Translations under genes and position numbers: made by a program | Source of the DNA: Cepaea nemoralis | Lineage: Eukaryota; Mollusca; Gastropoda; Stylommatophora; Helicidae | Assembly (NCBI GenBank): GCA_014155875.1 | Contig: JACEFZ010017414.1 | Location: 62,001 to 126,000 of the forward strand | Direction: 5' to 3' | Length of the DNA: 64,000 bases | The notes under the pieces: generated by a model | What the model was told of the DNA's origin: nothing | The model's input: only the letters and a program-made list of their open reading frames with translations | Database searches by the model: none | Shown here: positions 23,461 through 33,555 of the stretch, one piece after another | Numbering within the stretch: the stretch's first letter is position 1 | How the letters are laid out: the number at the start of each line of letters is the position of its first letter

Positions 23461-24484
23461 GTATGGATCTGTGTGCTAACCAGGGCCTGCCTGTAAGGGA
23501 AGCAAAGAATAGTAACACTGGTACCATCTCAAGCATGTTGTAAGAAGTAACTGAGAAGGGTTGTGCTTAGAGCAGGCTATACCATGTAGAAAATGTCAGT
23601 CACAAAATCCAACCAACCACAAACAAGTCACAAAGAAATAAGAATAACTCTACCAACCGAGACGAAAGGTAACTCTTGTAGAAGAGTTGCTGAGAAAAGA
23701 GCCAGGAGCACTGATTAATGTTCTTTTAACGAGGAAAATCTCCAGGATTGGCACTTCAAAAGTTAAAATTATGTTTGGGTTAAGAAAAACAGTACAGATG
23801 GCGAAAGAAATTAAATATTAGCATTTTGGGATTTTGCGAAAAAAAAGGTGAAATGGAGCAGGCAAAATGCTTTTAAAACACATGTGAAACAGTACTGTTC
23901 TCATGCCATACAGGGGAATGATAACTACTGCATCTGTGAAAGAACCATTGTTTCTCTACGCCAGATCAAACTGTATTTATCAATATAGGAACAGCGTATA
24001 CCAGCATGGGTGGAAAAGAAAGTTATGGAATCTATGTGCAGTCAGTGGGTCATATAACGTCAAGCTCGGCCATCTCTCAACTACTAATTTGTGGCAATAG
24101 AGTTAACAAAGAAAAGGCATTTCATGTAGTATATTAAAATGATTACTAAAATACATCAAGGCTCAAGCAATCGGGCAATTCCGACCAATTTTGTGCATAC
24201 AGAATGACTTAGTTTTAAAGTTGTGATTACCTTGGTGATAACGAATGCTCCACATTCGAACAATATCAGTGACTATGTGTTTCAAGTATTTCAGCCAAAG
24301 TGTAGTTCATTTATTCACTTAATATGATATATAACTGCAGTTTGCACCTGATGATATGCAGTGAAACATTCCAGGCAATAAATCATGCAACCTTTTGTTT
24401 GTGGTTTCTGTGTTTAATTTCACAAAAGGAATACATTGTTTTGAGTACACGACGTTTGTGTCTTTACTTTCTGTATATTCATAC

Positions 24485-24696
24485 GTACGGAACATTGCAG
24501 TCAACACCAGCATTTTTCAGCTGCTGTTGATGTACTAGGCAAGTGTTATGTTCAGTAGTTTGCCAATGCTTTCTGAACGGCCGGCTCCCATACCAGCTTG
24601 TTATAACAATGCGACACGGTCTGCTGCACAAATCGGTCGCAGCTGGAACGCTCACGAACCGCGTGCAAGCCTTTAGCCACAGAGCCGGCATAAAAA
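24485..24696 (-). mobile_element. SINE family 1 copy with 8-bp target duplication
   Basis: Direct repeats ATTCATAC at 24477-24484 and 24697-24704. Minus-strand head GCCGGCTCTGTGGC, body with CCGGCCGTTCAGAAAGC and tail GGTGTTGACTGCAATG. Confidence 0.75.
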
Positions 24697-24789
24697 ATTC
24701 ATACTACTCATTCCTAATTTCTGGTTTTATTTTTACTTCTTATTCTTCTCATTACACTATTTGGCATTTTAGTTACAAGACTGTATGAA

Positions 24790-25830
24790 TGGGACAAAAT
24801 AGTATAATTATGTGAACAGAATACTTAGAAGATATGATGAAAAGAGACTGAATAAAATTATTCAAGACAAAGATGAATGTCTGCCAATACTTTCTGTAAG
24901 AAAAAAAAAGACGACAACACAAAGGCATTTGACAGTGTGAAACATGAGGAAATAATCAAATGTTTAGAACAGTTAAACATTTATGGTAAAGATTGTGAAT
25001 AATAGACAATGCATACTGATAGCAAGCAACAATAAGAAACAAAGATTTGAGTGCATAAAGAAGGGTGTCAGTCAACGATGTGCACTGTCCTCTTTGTTTT
25101 CATTCAGTGAACATATAATGAGATCTATAGAAAATATGCCAGGGATAGTGATTGGTCGCCATAATTATAGACAACTCATGTTATGCAGATAACACTGCCT
25201 TGATAGCAAGTCAGAAGGAACTACAGCAAATTATAAATATTGTGATTATAGAAAGTGAACAATAAGACAATAGAAGTAATGATAATATCAAAGAAATGGA
25301 TCATCCCTAATGTAGAATTAAATGGTATTAATTTAGGTTAAGCACGGACATTCAAGCGTCTAGGTACATGGATAACATCAGGTGGGATGGGATATATATC
25401 AGAGATAAAGAACAGAATAGGACAAACAAGAACTGCATTGTATCAAATGGACATCTTATGCAATAAATCGCTGCTATAGGTGGTTAGAACAATAACTCCC
25501 CGGGAAGGTTAACCCGGTCAACAAATGCCCGCAGAAGTCGGATGTGTTGGCCTGACGGCGCAAGAATGCAGCTCTGCTGTAAACAGGCACAACATAGTCA
25601 CATCCGGGGAAAAAATCTGGATGAACGAAGAAGAAGAAGAACAATAACTCTTGCATGTTGCTTAGAACCAGTGTTTGCATATGGCTGTGAATCCTCAACA
25701 ATTAATAAACAAGCAAAACAATCCCTTGAGGCCTTGAAAATATGCTACCCATGGAAAATTGTAGCTGGCTTGGCAGGTTACAGAAATATAGAAAATTTAG
25801 ATAAAAACAACACTTGATCATCTTATGACC
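24790..25830 (+). mobile_element. LINE relic, RT palm to C-terminus, interrupted by a SINE
   Basis: KAFDSVKHEEIIKCLEQLN (motif A region), KKGVSQRCALSSLFSF (motif B), ENMPGIVIGRHNYR, a relic of motif C, FKRLGTW, and after the SINE LACCLEPVFAYGCESSTIN. Stops throughout. Resembles the LINE at 28490-30835. Confidence 0.7.
25497..25645 (+). mobile_element. SINE family 4 copy with GAA tail
   Basis: CGGGAAGGTTAACCCGGTCA start, GCAAGAATGCAGCTCTGCTG, and a (GAA)n end; splits the LINE relic. A close copy follows at 25935-26072. Confidence 0.7.
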
Positions 25831-25934
25831 CTACCATTAGGCATTGGTTGGATGTTTAGAGAAAAATCATAATCTGCATGTTTTTTGTTTACACATTTTA
25901 ATATGTGTAGGGTATGCATATGCTTGTGTAGTGT

Positions 25935-26072
25935 TTCCGGGAAGGTTAACTCCGTCAAACACCCACAGAAGTCGATTGCATCAGCCTAATGGCGCAAGAA
26001 CGCAGCTCTGCTGTAAACAAGCACAACACAATCATGTCCGAAACAACTCCGGATGAACGCAGAAGAAGAAGT
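25935..26072 (+). mobile_element. SINE family 4 copy with GAA tail
   Basis: CGGGAAGGTTAACTCCGTCA, GCAAGAACGCAGCTCTGCTG and an AGAAGAAGAAG end, the same order as 25497-25645. Confidence 0.7.
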
Positions 26073-26263
26073 ATAGTGTTTGAGCATCTTTTACAATTTT
26101 AATTGACAGGATGTCTTCTTTTGCTGCTCTTTATCTCTCATTGGAGCTTACAACTCAGCCCACTCACTCTAAACCATTGCATCTTTTATCTCAGGCAGCT
26201 TTGTCCATGTCCTCTCATTTTATTCATTTATGTTTCTATTTACATTTTCCATGTGTTTTTGGG

Positions 26264-26275
26264 TCTCTCTCTCTT

Positions 26276-26311
<36 letters not shown>

Positions 26312-26324
26312 ACACACACACATT
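26264..26324. repeat. CT/CA microsatellite
   Basis: (CT)n with interspersed TTT, then CACACACACA. Confidence 0.9.
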
Positions 26325-27039
26325 TGCCCTATAGGTTCCAGACAAAGGACCGTCTAGTTATACTGTTATCAGGTATTCACAAATAGTGCCTTATTCAGCA
26401 TCACGTCTAGTTCAGCCTTTGATCCACTGGTATTTGTGTAGTTCTCCCCATGAGCTCAACATTGGTGATTCTGTGATATCATTTCCTTCTATTTCTTCAT
26501 CATTATCGTTCCTCCTTCAAGGGAAATGAGTCACATCCAATTATGGTCCGCAAACGGTCAGTGTGTCTGACCTCAGAATACATATGTGTAAGGTGTGCCT
26601 CCTCTAGACAGCTTCCCTCCAAGCTAATGGGCTCTACCCATGTGTCATACCATTTTTGTCCTATCCTGTGCAAACACCAATTAATGAATGTTTGTAGTAA
26701 TGTGGCGGTCAAGTTTCTAAATAATAGATGCCTGTATTCAAAACAGTTTTCCCATAGTGAATTTTAACAATGAAGACACAAACCATAGATTGTATGATTT
26801 ATTGCCTGACATTTCGCTGCATCTCATCAGAAATCACAATTTCAGCTTGAAGGTTTATCATATTGCTTTAGTTTATTTCTGTGACTTCTGCAGTGGGTAC
26901 CTGACAAGATGCAGCAAAATAATGTCAGGCAATAAATCTAGATATCTATATGTCCACTAATTCCTGTCTCACAAGCCAATAATCTTTCCCTGCACCAATG
27001 CTCCTCCATGCCACATTGTGAAGCTATCTAGTATCTTCT

Positions 27040-27221
27040 CTGTCTCCACCTGACTGTTCCACCCTCTGTCTCCACCTGTCTGTTCCACTCTCTGTCTCCA
27101 CCTGTCTGTTTCACCCTCTGTCTCCACCTGTCTGTTCCACCCTCTGTTTCCACCTGTCTGTTCCACTCTCTGTCTCCACCTGTCTGTTCCACCCTCTGTC
27201 TCCACCTGTCTGTTCCACCCT
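27040..27221. repeat. 26-bp minisatellite, seven copies
   Basis: Seven units of CTGTCTCCACCTGTCTGTTC plus CACCCT, with few substitutions. Gives spurious open frames on the minus strand. Confidence 0.92.
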
Positions 27222-27446
27222 CTGTATCTCCTACTTTCATTGCATGTTTCAGCTGTCTCCTTATTATGATGATTCCAAACAATGTAAATTATATACTTGT
27301 GATGTGAATAACCAGGTCTCTTCATGAGATATTTTTTCTTTGAATGTTTTCATTATTCTTTTGTAATCTTCTCATAGTCTTATCAGCATTCTTGTTCTAA
27401 CCACATCTCTGCAATTGATGTACTGACTGTCCATTTTCTTTTGCGC

Positions 27447-27720
27447 TCACTCACTTTGAACTCAAGTGTAGTCCATACACACTACTTCAAGTAGTGCTGG
27501 AATGAATTTTGCATGTGGATTAGCTTTCCCTATTAACAGTGTCCCTCGCCATCAGGTGAACCCACTCCAACATCAGAGGTACTTGTAATTTACGTCCCCA
27601 AGTATAGGACGATAGGCCAAAATTTTAGTCCAACTGTACGGTGTAGAGGTTGAACCCCTTACCATGGCATCAGCACATCAGATGTTTAAGAACACACCTT
27701 ATCCATTCAGCCATGACCTA
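27447..27720 (-). mobile_element. SINE family 2 copy
   Basis: Reverse orientation of the block with GGTTCGCC-like, TACAAGTACCTC and GGTTCAACCTC; closest to the copy at 9296-9596. Confidence 0.65.
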
Positions 27721-28490
27721 CACTGACTGTCCATGATTTGCTTCTATAATTCAATGAAAACTTACTTCTTCCAGCTTACCATTGAATACTTCAACACAAG
27801 CACATTAAAAAATGTTAAGTAACTAGTGATACATACACAACACACATCAGAGTGATATAGTGATCTAACCAATGGGTCATTGGTGAGAAATCGATTTAGT
27901 AGCTGGGGTTTCATTGCGAAGGCTATTGGATTATGAAAAAAGGAGAGTCTGGCATATGAGACTCTGACCTCCAGCAAGAGAATGGGGGTAGAAGCAGTAA
28001 CAGCAGCCTCTGTTGGAGGAGGCCTCTGCAACGCACATTGTATTAATTACGGAGTATGCTTAGTAAGGTGGAAAAAGGAATGTTTCATGTAGAATGGCTT
28101 GCCTCACTTCAGAAGTCACACAGTCAGATTAGCAAGTATTAGAGTGTAAATTTCCATCCACTGAGCATTGAAATTGTGGAAGGTACCATGAAACAAAACA
28201 AATAACACAATGACCCAAGTAATGGTGATATATCATCCTTCTGTACAAATGGGAAGTCACATGTAATATTTTATCCTTTCCCACTGAATTAAACGCATGA
28301 AATTAAGATGATCCTGTACAAAAATGAATCTCAACTTCAGCAGTTATAACAGAAACAAAACTATATCTGTGAAATCTTTATTTGCATTACATACATAAAT
28401 ACATTATAATGGTGAACAAACTGAGTCGCAACAGAAATGCAGTTTTCAAGATCTTGCCAAACAGAAATTGATATCAGAAGATTATTGATG
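27721..28490. other. Unassigned intergenic sequence
   Basis: AT-rich, no gene or repeat that I can identify between a SINE and the broken LINE. Confidence 0.5.
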
Positions 28491-30835
28491 AAACCAAAAA
28501 AACACCTTAATAGGTTGATATTGTCCTACTTCATTATCAATCCTTATGGCAGCTTGTTGTTTCCAATATATGTTTTTTATAAGTCTAATGTCTTTCCCAT
28601 CAATTTGTAGATCTGCAAGCATATCCACAATGTTGACATGTCTAACTCTATCAAAAGCCTTTGTGTAGTCAATAAAGCAAAGATGTATATCCTTGTTTAC
28701 TTCTAAAGCACGTTCAATAACTGTTCGCAGCATATACACAGCATTTACTGTACCCTTTCCTTCTACAAACCCACATTGTTCTTCCCCTATTTCAGGTTGT
28801 ATTTTCTTCCTCACTCTTTGCATGATAATTCGTAACAAAATCTTTGTGCTGTGACTCATACTAATTGTTCTATGTTGATCACATTCTAAGGTTCCTGATT
28901 TCTTTGGGATTGCAATAAATACAGAATTACATAATTCAGAAGGTATCTCCAGTATCATATAATGTGTTCAGCAGTCTAGTGACTTGCTCTAGTCCAAATT
29001 CTTCTAAAGCTTTAATCATTTCTGTTGTGATGTTATCTGCACCGGGGGCCTTGCCAGCTTTCATATGCTTAAGAACATTTTGAACCTCCATCTTTAAAAT
29101 TTCTGGTCCTTCATTATTAAATCTAATAGCATACTGTTCCTCTCTGTTATCATTATACAGGTCTTTCACATAATCTGTCCATACATGTAGAATCTGATCT
29201 TTTTCTATTATGATTTTGCCATCTTTAGTTTTTAGACAGCCTGTTGATGTACTTGTTCTTTTATTAGTAAGTTCCTGAATTCTTTTGTGCACTAATTTGG
29301 TATTTTGACTGTTGTGTTGTTTTTCAATTTCTAAGCACTTTTCCTCAAGCCATGATTCTTTTGCCTTCCTACATAATACTCTGACTTGTCTGTGAATTTC
29401 TTCATATTTGGCAGGATTATTTTTGTTGAGTCTTCTTGTTTCCATTAAGTGTAAAATTTCCTCAGTCATCCATTTCTTACGACCCACCTTCTTTAATTTT
29501 GGAATAGTTGTTTCTTCAACCACATTGATTGAATTCTTTAACATTTCCCATTGATCATCCACATCCTGGAATAGGATCTCTAGATCAGACAATATTTCAA
29601 ATCTGTTCTGTACTTCTATGTTGAATTTGTTTTGTATTTCCTTGTCATTACTCAATGTACACAAGTCATATTTAGTGTTTCCTGTTATATACTTGACTTT
29701 CTTCAACTTTATCCTCAATGTTACTGTGAGTAATCTGTGGTCACTATAACAATCAGCACTGGGAACTGTTTTTGCTACTGTTAGTGCGTTTCTAAATCTT
29801 CTGCTAATGAGAATGTAGTCAATCTGGTTTCTAATCCTGCTATCAGGACTCCTCCAGGTCCATAATCTTCTAGGGTGTTGCTTGAACCAGGTGTTTCCTA
29901 CAATCATTTCCTGTTCTTTTGCCCACTCTACTAGTCTGTATCCTCTTTCATTTCTCTCTCCTAAACCATAGTTTCCTACTGTGTATCTATCCCCTTGATT
30001 TCCTACTTTTGCATTGAAGTCCCCTATTATGATGTTTATTTCTGAATTTTTACATTTCTTTAAGGCAGACTCTATGTCATTATAAAATTCCTCTACACTA
30101 TCTTCACTGGACTCTCCTGTTGGGGCATATACCTGAATAACATTTATGTTAAAAGGTCTGCCACTCAATTTAACTAGCAGAACTCTGTCCGACACGGCCC
30201 AATATCCCTGAACAGACGTTGATGTTTTCCGGTCCAAAATTATTGCCACTCCCCTAAGTCGATCTTCACCTCCAGAATAAATAATCTTAAAATCTTTATG
30301 TATCTTGATGCCTGCTCCTGTCCATCTCGTTTCGCACATACCTAATATATTAATTTTTTCTCTTTGAATTTCTTGTGTCATGTTCTCTAATGTTCCGTCG
30401 TTGTTTAACGTCCTAACGTTCCATGTTCCTAATTTTAATGTCTCTGTCCTTGTCTTGCAATGATCAGTCTTTAAGCGAATCATAATAAACTAGGCACTTT
30501 CAAAGAGGTAGTTTGCCGTTGCTTTCCTCTATGGCAGTGACCATACTGGCCGGATGACCGCAATCATTGTCTCTCGAAAGAGATCTTCTGCTTGCCGTCG
30601 CGAAACTCGAGACCATAACCAACAAATATCTGTCGGCTGCCCTCAAAATTTCATCCACCACCTGCCTTCCGTGGCTTCTTTTGAACACTTCCAATACACG
30701 AAAACGAAATAACATCACATAATCCAAAGGAAAAACACTATCCACACGAATTCCACGGGAATTTCCATAGGAAATCCACAGAAAAACACTGAACAGCGTC
30801 TCCCCTAAGAACAACGAGTCATCGCGTCGCCATTA
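28490..30835 (-). mobile_element. RTE-like LINE lacking its 3' half
   Basis: 5'-UTR from about 30835. The endonuclease ORF 30483-28936 has LGTWNVRTL, MCETRWTGAG, QVYAPTGESSED, IIGDFNAKVG, NQIDYILISR and YSDHRLLTV, and runs 515 codons. A frameshift near 28950 leads to the RT start (28958-28482) with VFIAIPKKSGTLE, EQCGFVEGKGT and CFIDYTKAFDRV (motif A). Similarity stops near 28497 before motif B and the YADD box. LINEs normally lose the 5' end, so loss of the 3' end implies later deletion or recombination. Intact motifs suggest moderate age. Confidence 0.82.
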
Positions 30836-30852
30836 TACCGGAAGCAGAATTT

Positions 30853-31030
30853 AACAACATTTAAAATACCCCACATCAAAGTGGATGCTTAAAATACCTC
30901 ACACCATAGTGCACATTTAAAACACCCTTGATTACAGTGCACTTTTAAAAACATCCCCACATAACAGTGCACATTTCAAACACCCCACATCACAGTGCAC
31001 ATTTCAAACACCCTGCATCACAGGGAAAAT
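30853..31030. repeat. About 28-36 bp tandem repeat, five to six copies
   Basis: Units with CAGTGCACATTTCAAACACC followed by CCACATCA; the leftmost copies are longer and more diverged. Confidence 0.75.
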
Positions 31031-31079
31031 TTAATACAGAGCTTGAAGTAAATGAAAATTCAAACCAAAAAAAGTTTTC

Positions 31080-31272
31080 AATTTTAAGAAGTTTCCTTAC
31101 AAACAATCAAACTATATAAACTTAAAGAAAATGGTAAATTTCACAGAAGACAAATGCTAACTACTGATCTGTACAATTACTTCTGTGAAAACATTATTAA
31201 CAGTGAAAAGAACAAGTTTTCTGGATCTAAGTTGGATTAATTGCCTGCATTAATTGCCTGCATTTAGCGGTT
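31080..31272 (-). pseudogene. Relic copy of the terminal exon 3' end and following 3'-UTR
   Basis: Read on the minus strand, CCACATTAGAACCG with the following AATCCAACTTAG and a CTTCTGTGAAATTTACC stretch parallels 33360-33500, where the terminal exon ends CACTTTAGAACTG and is followed by AATCCAACATAG. Only the last few coding bases remain; a tRNA-like SINE head begins to the right of it. Probably an old duplicate of the gene end. Confidence 0.4.
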
Positions 31273-31906
31273 CTAATGTGGAGTGGCTTAGAGGTAACTA
31301 ATTCTGCCGAGTATTCAAACAGGCATGGTTTTATTCCCAGCCATTGTGTGCATTTTTACCAGATAAAATTTGTGTCGGATCCTTTGTAGGACTTTGGGTT
31401 TTTAAAGAAATCTCCATCTGTACACTTTGTAGCATCTACATGGGCAATTAATCTTTATTCTTATGTCTGAAAAAAACTCTCCCAGCCAACATCGGCAAAG
31501 ATATGCAGTAATAAAAAAAAAAAAGTGCGGGATACTTCACTCTTTTGTACCAATGTCAGACTTGGTCACTATCCAGGTTGCAAGAAAGGTAGATCACAAC
31601 ATATAGGATTAGATACCTGACAAGAGCTTTTACTGTAACTATAAGAGACAGACAGAAATTATTATTTACAGAAATGGTAGGAGCAGCATCATGCATTTAT
31701 CACACAGAAAGAGAACAGACCGACAAAAGAATATTTACAAAATCTGTGGTCCTGGATCCTCGCCAGTGCTAAAGATTTCATGCGCTATATTTAGATTCTA
31801 CTTAGTGTTATCTATGACAGGAAACTGGAATTCTTAAGGAGATATTTGCATGCAATGAAAGCCAAATAAAACAATGCTACATAAATATGAATAAAATGCG
31901 AGGGTA
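31273..31906. other. Repeat-like sequence downstream of the minus gene
   Basis: 31275-31450 begins TGGAGTGGCTTAGAGGTAAC, which looks like a SINE head with an A box, but I could not match it to a family. The rest is AT-rich with no feature. Confidence 0.35.
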
Positions 31907-33234
31907 TGTCAGAAAGTTAAGCACCATAATTATTATCTCTTTAATCGTTAATAACATGCACATGAAATTTAGTCGCAATATACATGCAGATGTGCAGCAA
32001 ACATTTCTACTTCTCAACATAATCTCCATCAACTTTAACGGCTTTACGCCATCTTGAAACAAGATCAGGTATCCCAGATCTGTACCACATTTTGTTTTGT
32101 TCTCGTAGTCATTTCTTCACTACATTAATCATTTCCTCATTGTCTTCAAACTTTGTCCCACTGATAGCATTCTTAAGAGGACCAAAAAGATGGAAATCAG
32201 ATGGTGCCAGGTCTGGAATGTGAGGTTGATGGGGTAGTCCATTTCATCATAATCTGTCGATTGCCTCCCTTGTTTGCAAACTTGTGTGAGGACGCACATT
32301 GTTGTGAAGGAGAAGCAGCTGCTCTCAATTCTTGTGAGGCCTAACCCAGCAGAAACGACGACTGTGTTTTGTGAGTGTTTTTATGTAAATTTTCGAACTG
32401 ATGGTTCCACCTTATGGCAGCACATCCGCGAGAAAAACCCCATAAATGTCCAACAAAAAACAGTGAGCATGACTTTACCGGCTGACAGAGTTTTGAGTTC
32501 GCTTTTCCTCGTTAGTGATTGAAGATGATGCCACTCCATGGATTGTCTTTTTGTCTCTAGCTCAAAATGATGAACCCAAGTTTCATCTCCTGTCACAATG
32601 TTTGACAAAAAAACATCCCCATCTGTCTCAAACCACAGCAACAATTCCGAACAAATTGTTTTCATTTGAGCCTTATGGTCATCTGTGAAAGCTCGAGGAA
32701 ACCATCTTGCACAAACCTTTGAATATCCCAGGGTTTTGAAATTTTCAATTGCACTACCTTTGCTTCTTGAAAGCTGCATGGACAGCTGTTGACTTGTGAT
32801 TGGCCTATCTCTGTGAATCATGATATTAGCACGTTCCAACATGATCTGGCAGGTGGCTATGGCAGGACGTACAGAGAATGGCTTATCAGCCAGCTCTACA
32901 TCTCCACTTGCAGAAACCGAAATTCTCTGCACCCAGTGACTAACAGTGCGTCTATCGACTGCAAAAGTATTGTAAACAGCACACAAATGTTTGTGAATGT
33001 TAACAACAGTTTTTTTCTCTGCGATCAAAAATTCTATAACAATCCTCTGCATGTAACATACGTCACTAATATCTGCCATTTAAACGGTTTTGTATCTCAG
33101 TTAGAATTGGTTTACAGTGGTGCAATATGATATACAACCTCAAAAGATTATAAACTTAAATTAGTGCAAATTTAATGCTTCTATCTTTATTATTATTAGA
33201 AGAGATAATAATTGTGGTACATAACTTTCTGACC
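31907..33234 (-). mobile_element. mariner (Tc1/mariner) transposon with both ends, inactive
   Basis: 1328 bp between TA dinucleotides at 31905-31906 and 33235-33236. Terminal inverted repeats share GTCAGAAAGTTA and ATTATTATCTCTT. The transposase (33079 to a stop at 32007) starts MADISDVCYMQRIVIEFLIA, has HTH-like DRRTVSHWVQRI, TGDETWVHHFELETKRQSM with the first catalytic Asp, and [14 protein letters not shown] with the third. The second Asp of the HDNARPH motif is Asn (LLHNNVRPH). There is a shift near 32400 and three stops. Cannot be active. Confidence 0.92.
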
Positions 33235-33489
33235 TACCTTCGAATGACACAATATATCAGGAATTCTTTTTAAATGCACATTTATCCCAAATCACTGAGA
33301 ACATTTTAAATATTGCAAACCAAAAATATTCTTTCAGTGTTTAAAATGTGTCATAAAGAATCCTGTTTCACATCACTGATTTATAAACTTCACAAATAAT
33401 ACATTTCACAAGAAGACAATCATTAACTATTTACTTGTAGCGGAGATATTTCCCATCTATGTTGGATTCGTAACCTGCAATCATCAGTT

Positions 33490-33555
33490 CTAAAGTGCTG
33501 TCTCACGAAAGTTTTCTTGATTCAGCCTGATTGCTGCATTAGCCATTGCTGTTGT
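33490..33555 (-). CDS. ARHGAP19: ARHGAP19-like (-) terminal exon and stop
   Basis: 66 bp after an acceptor ending ATATTTAG. In phase 0 it reads [20 protein letters not shown], Leu, then TAG. It matches the plus terminal exon in length and at M..AA.R...N...E positions. The mariner at 31907-33234 lies just downstream and the second mariner lies in the last intron. Too short to be seen as an open frame on its own; found by comparison with 14387-14452. Confidence 0.72.
   Translation of the reverse strand, partial: TTAMANAAIRLNQENFRETAL

Noticed and set aside
27028..27325. Protein with repeated VEQTGGDREWN-like motif
   Set aside because: The frame is entirely the 26-bp minisatellite read on the minus strand; other frames are open as well.
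32381..33079. SETMAR-like host gene
   Set aside because: Only the mariner transposase half is present, with mariner inverted repeats directly outside and no SET domain.
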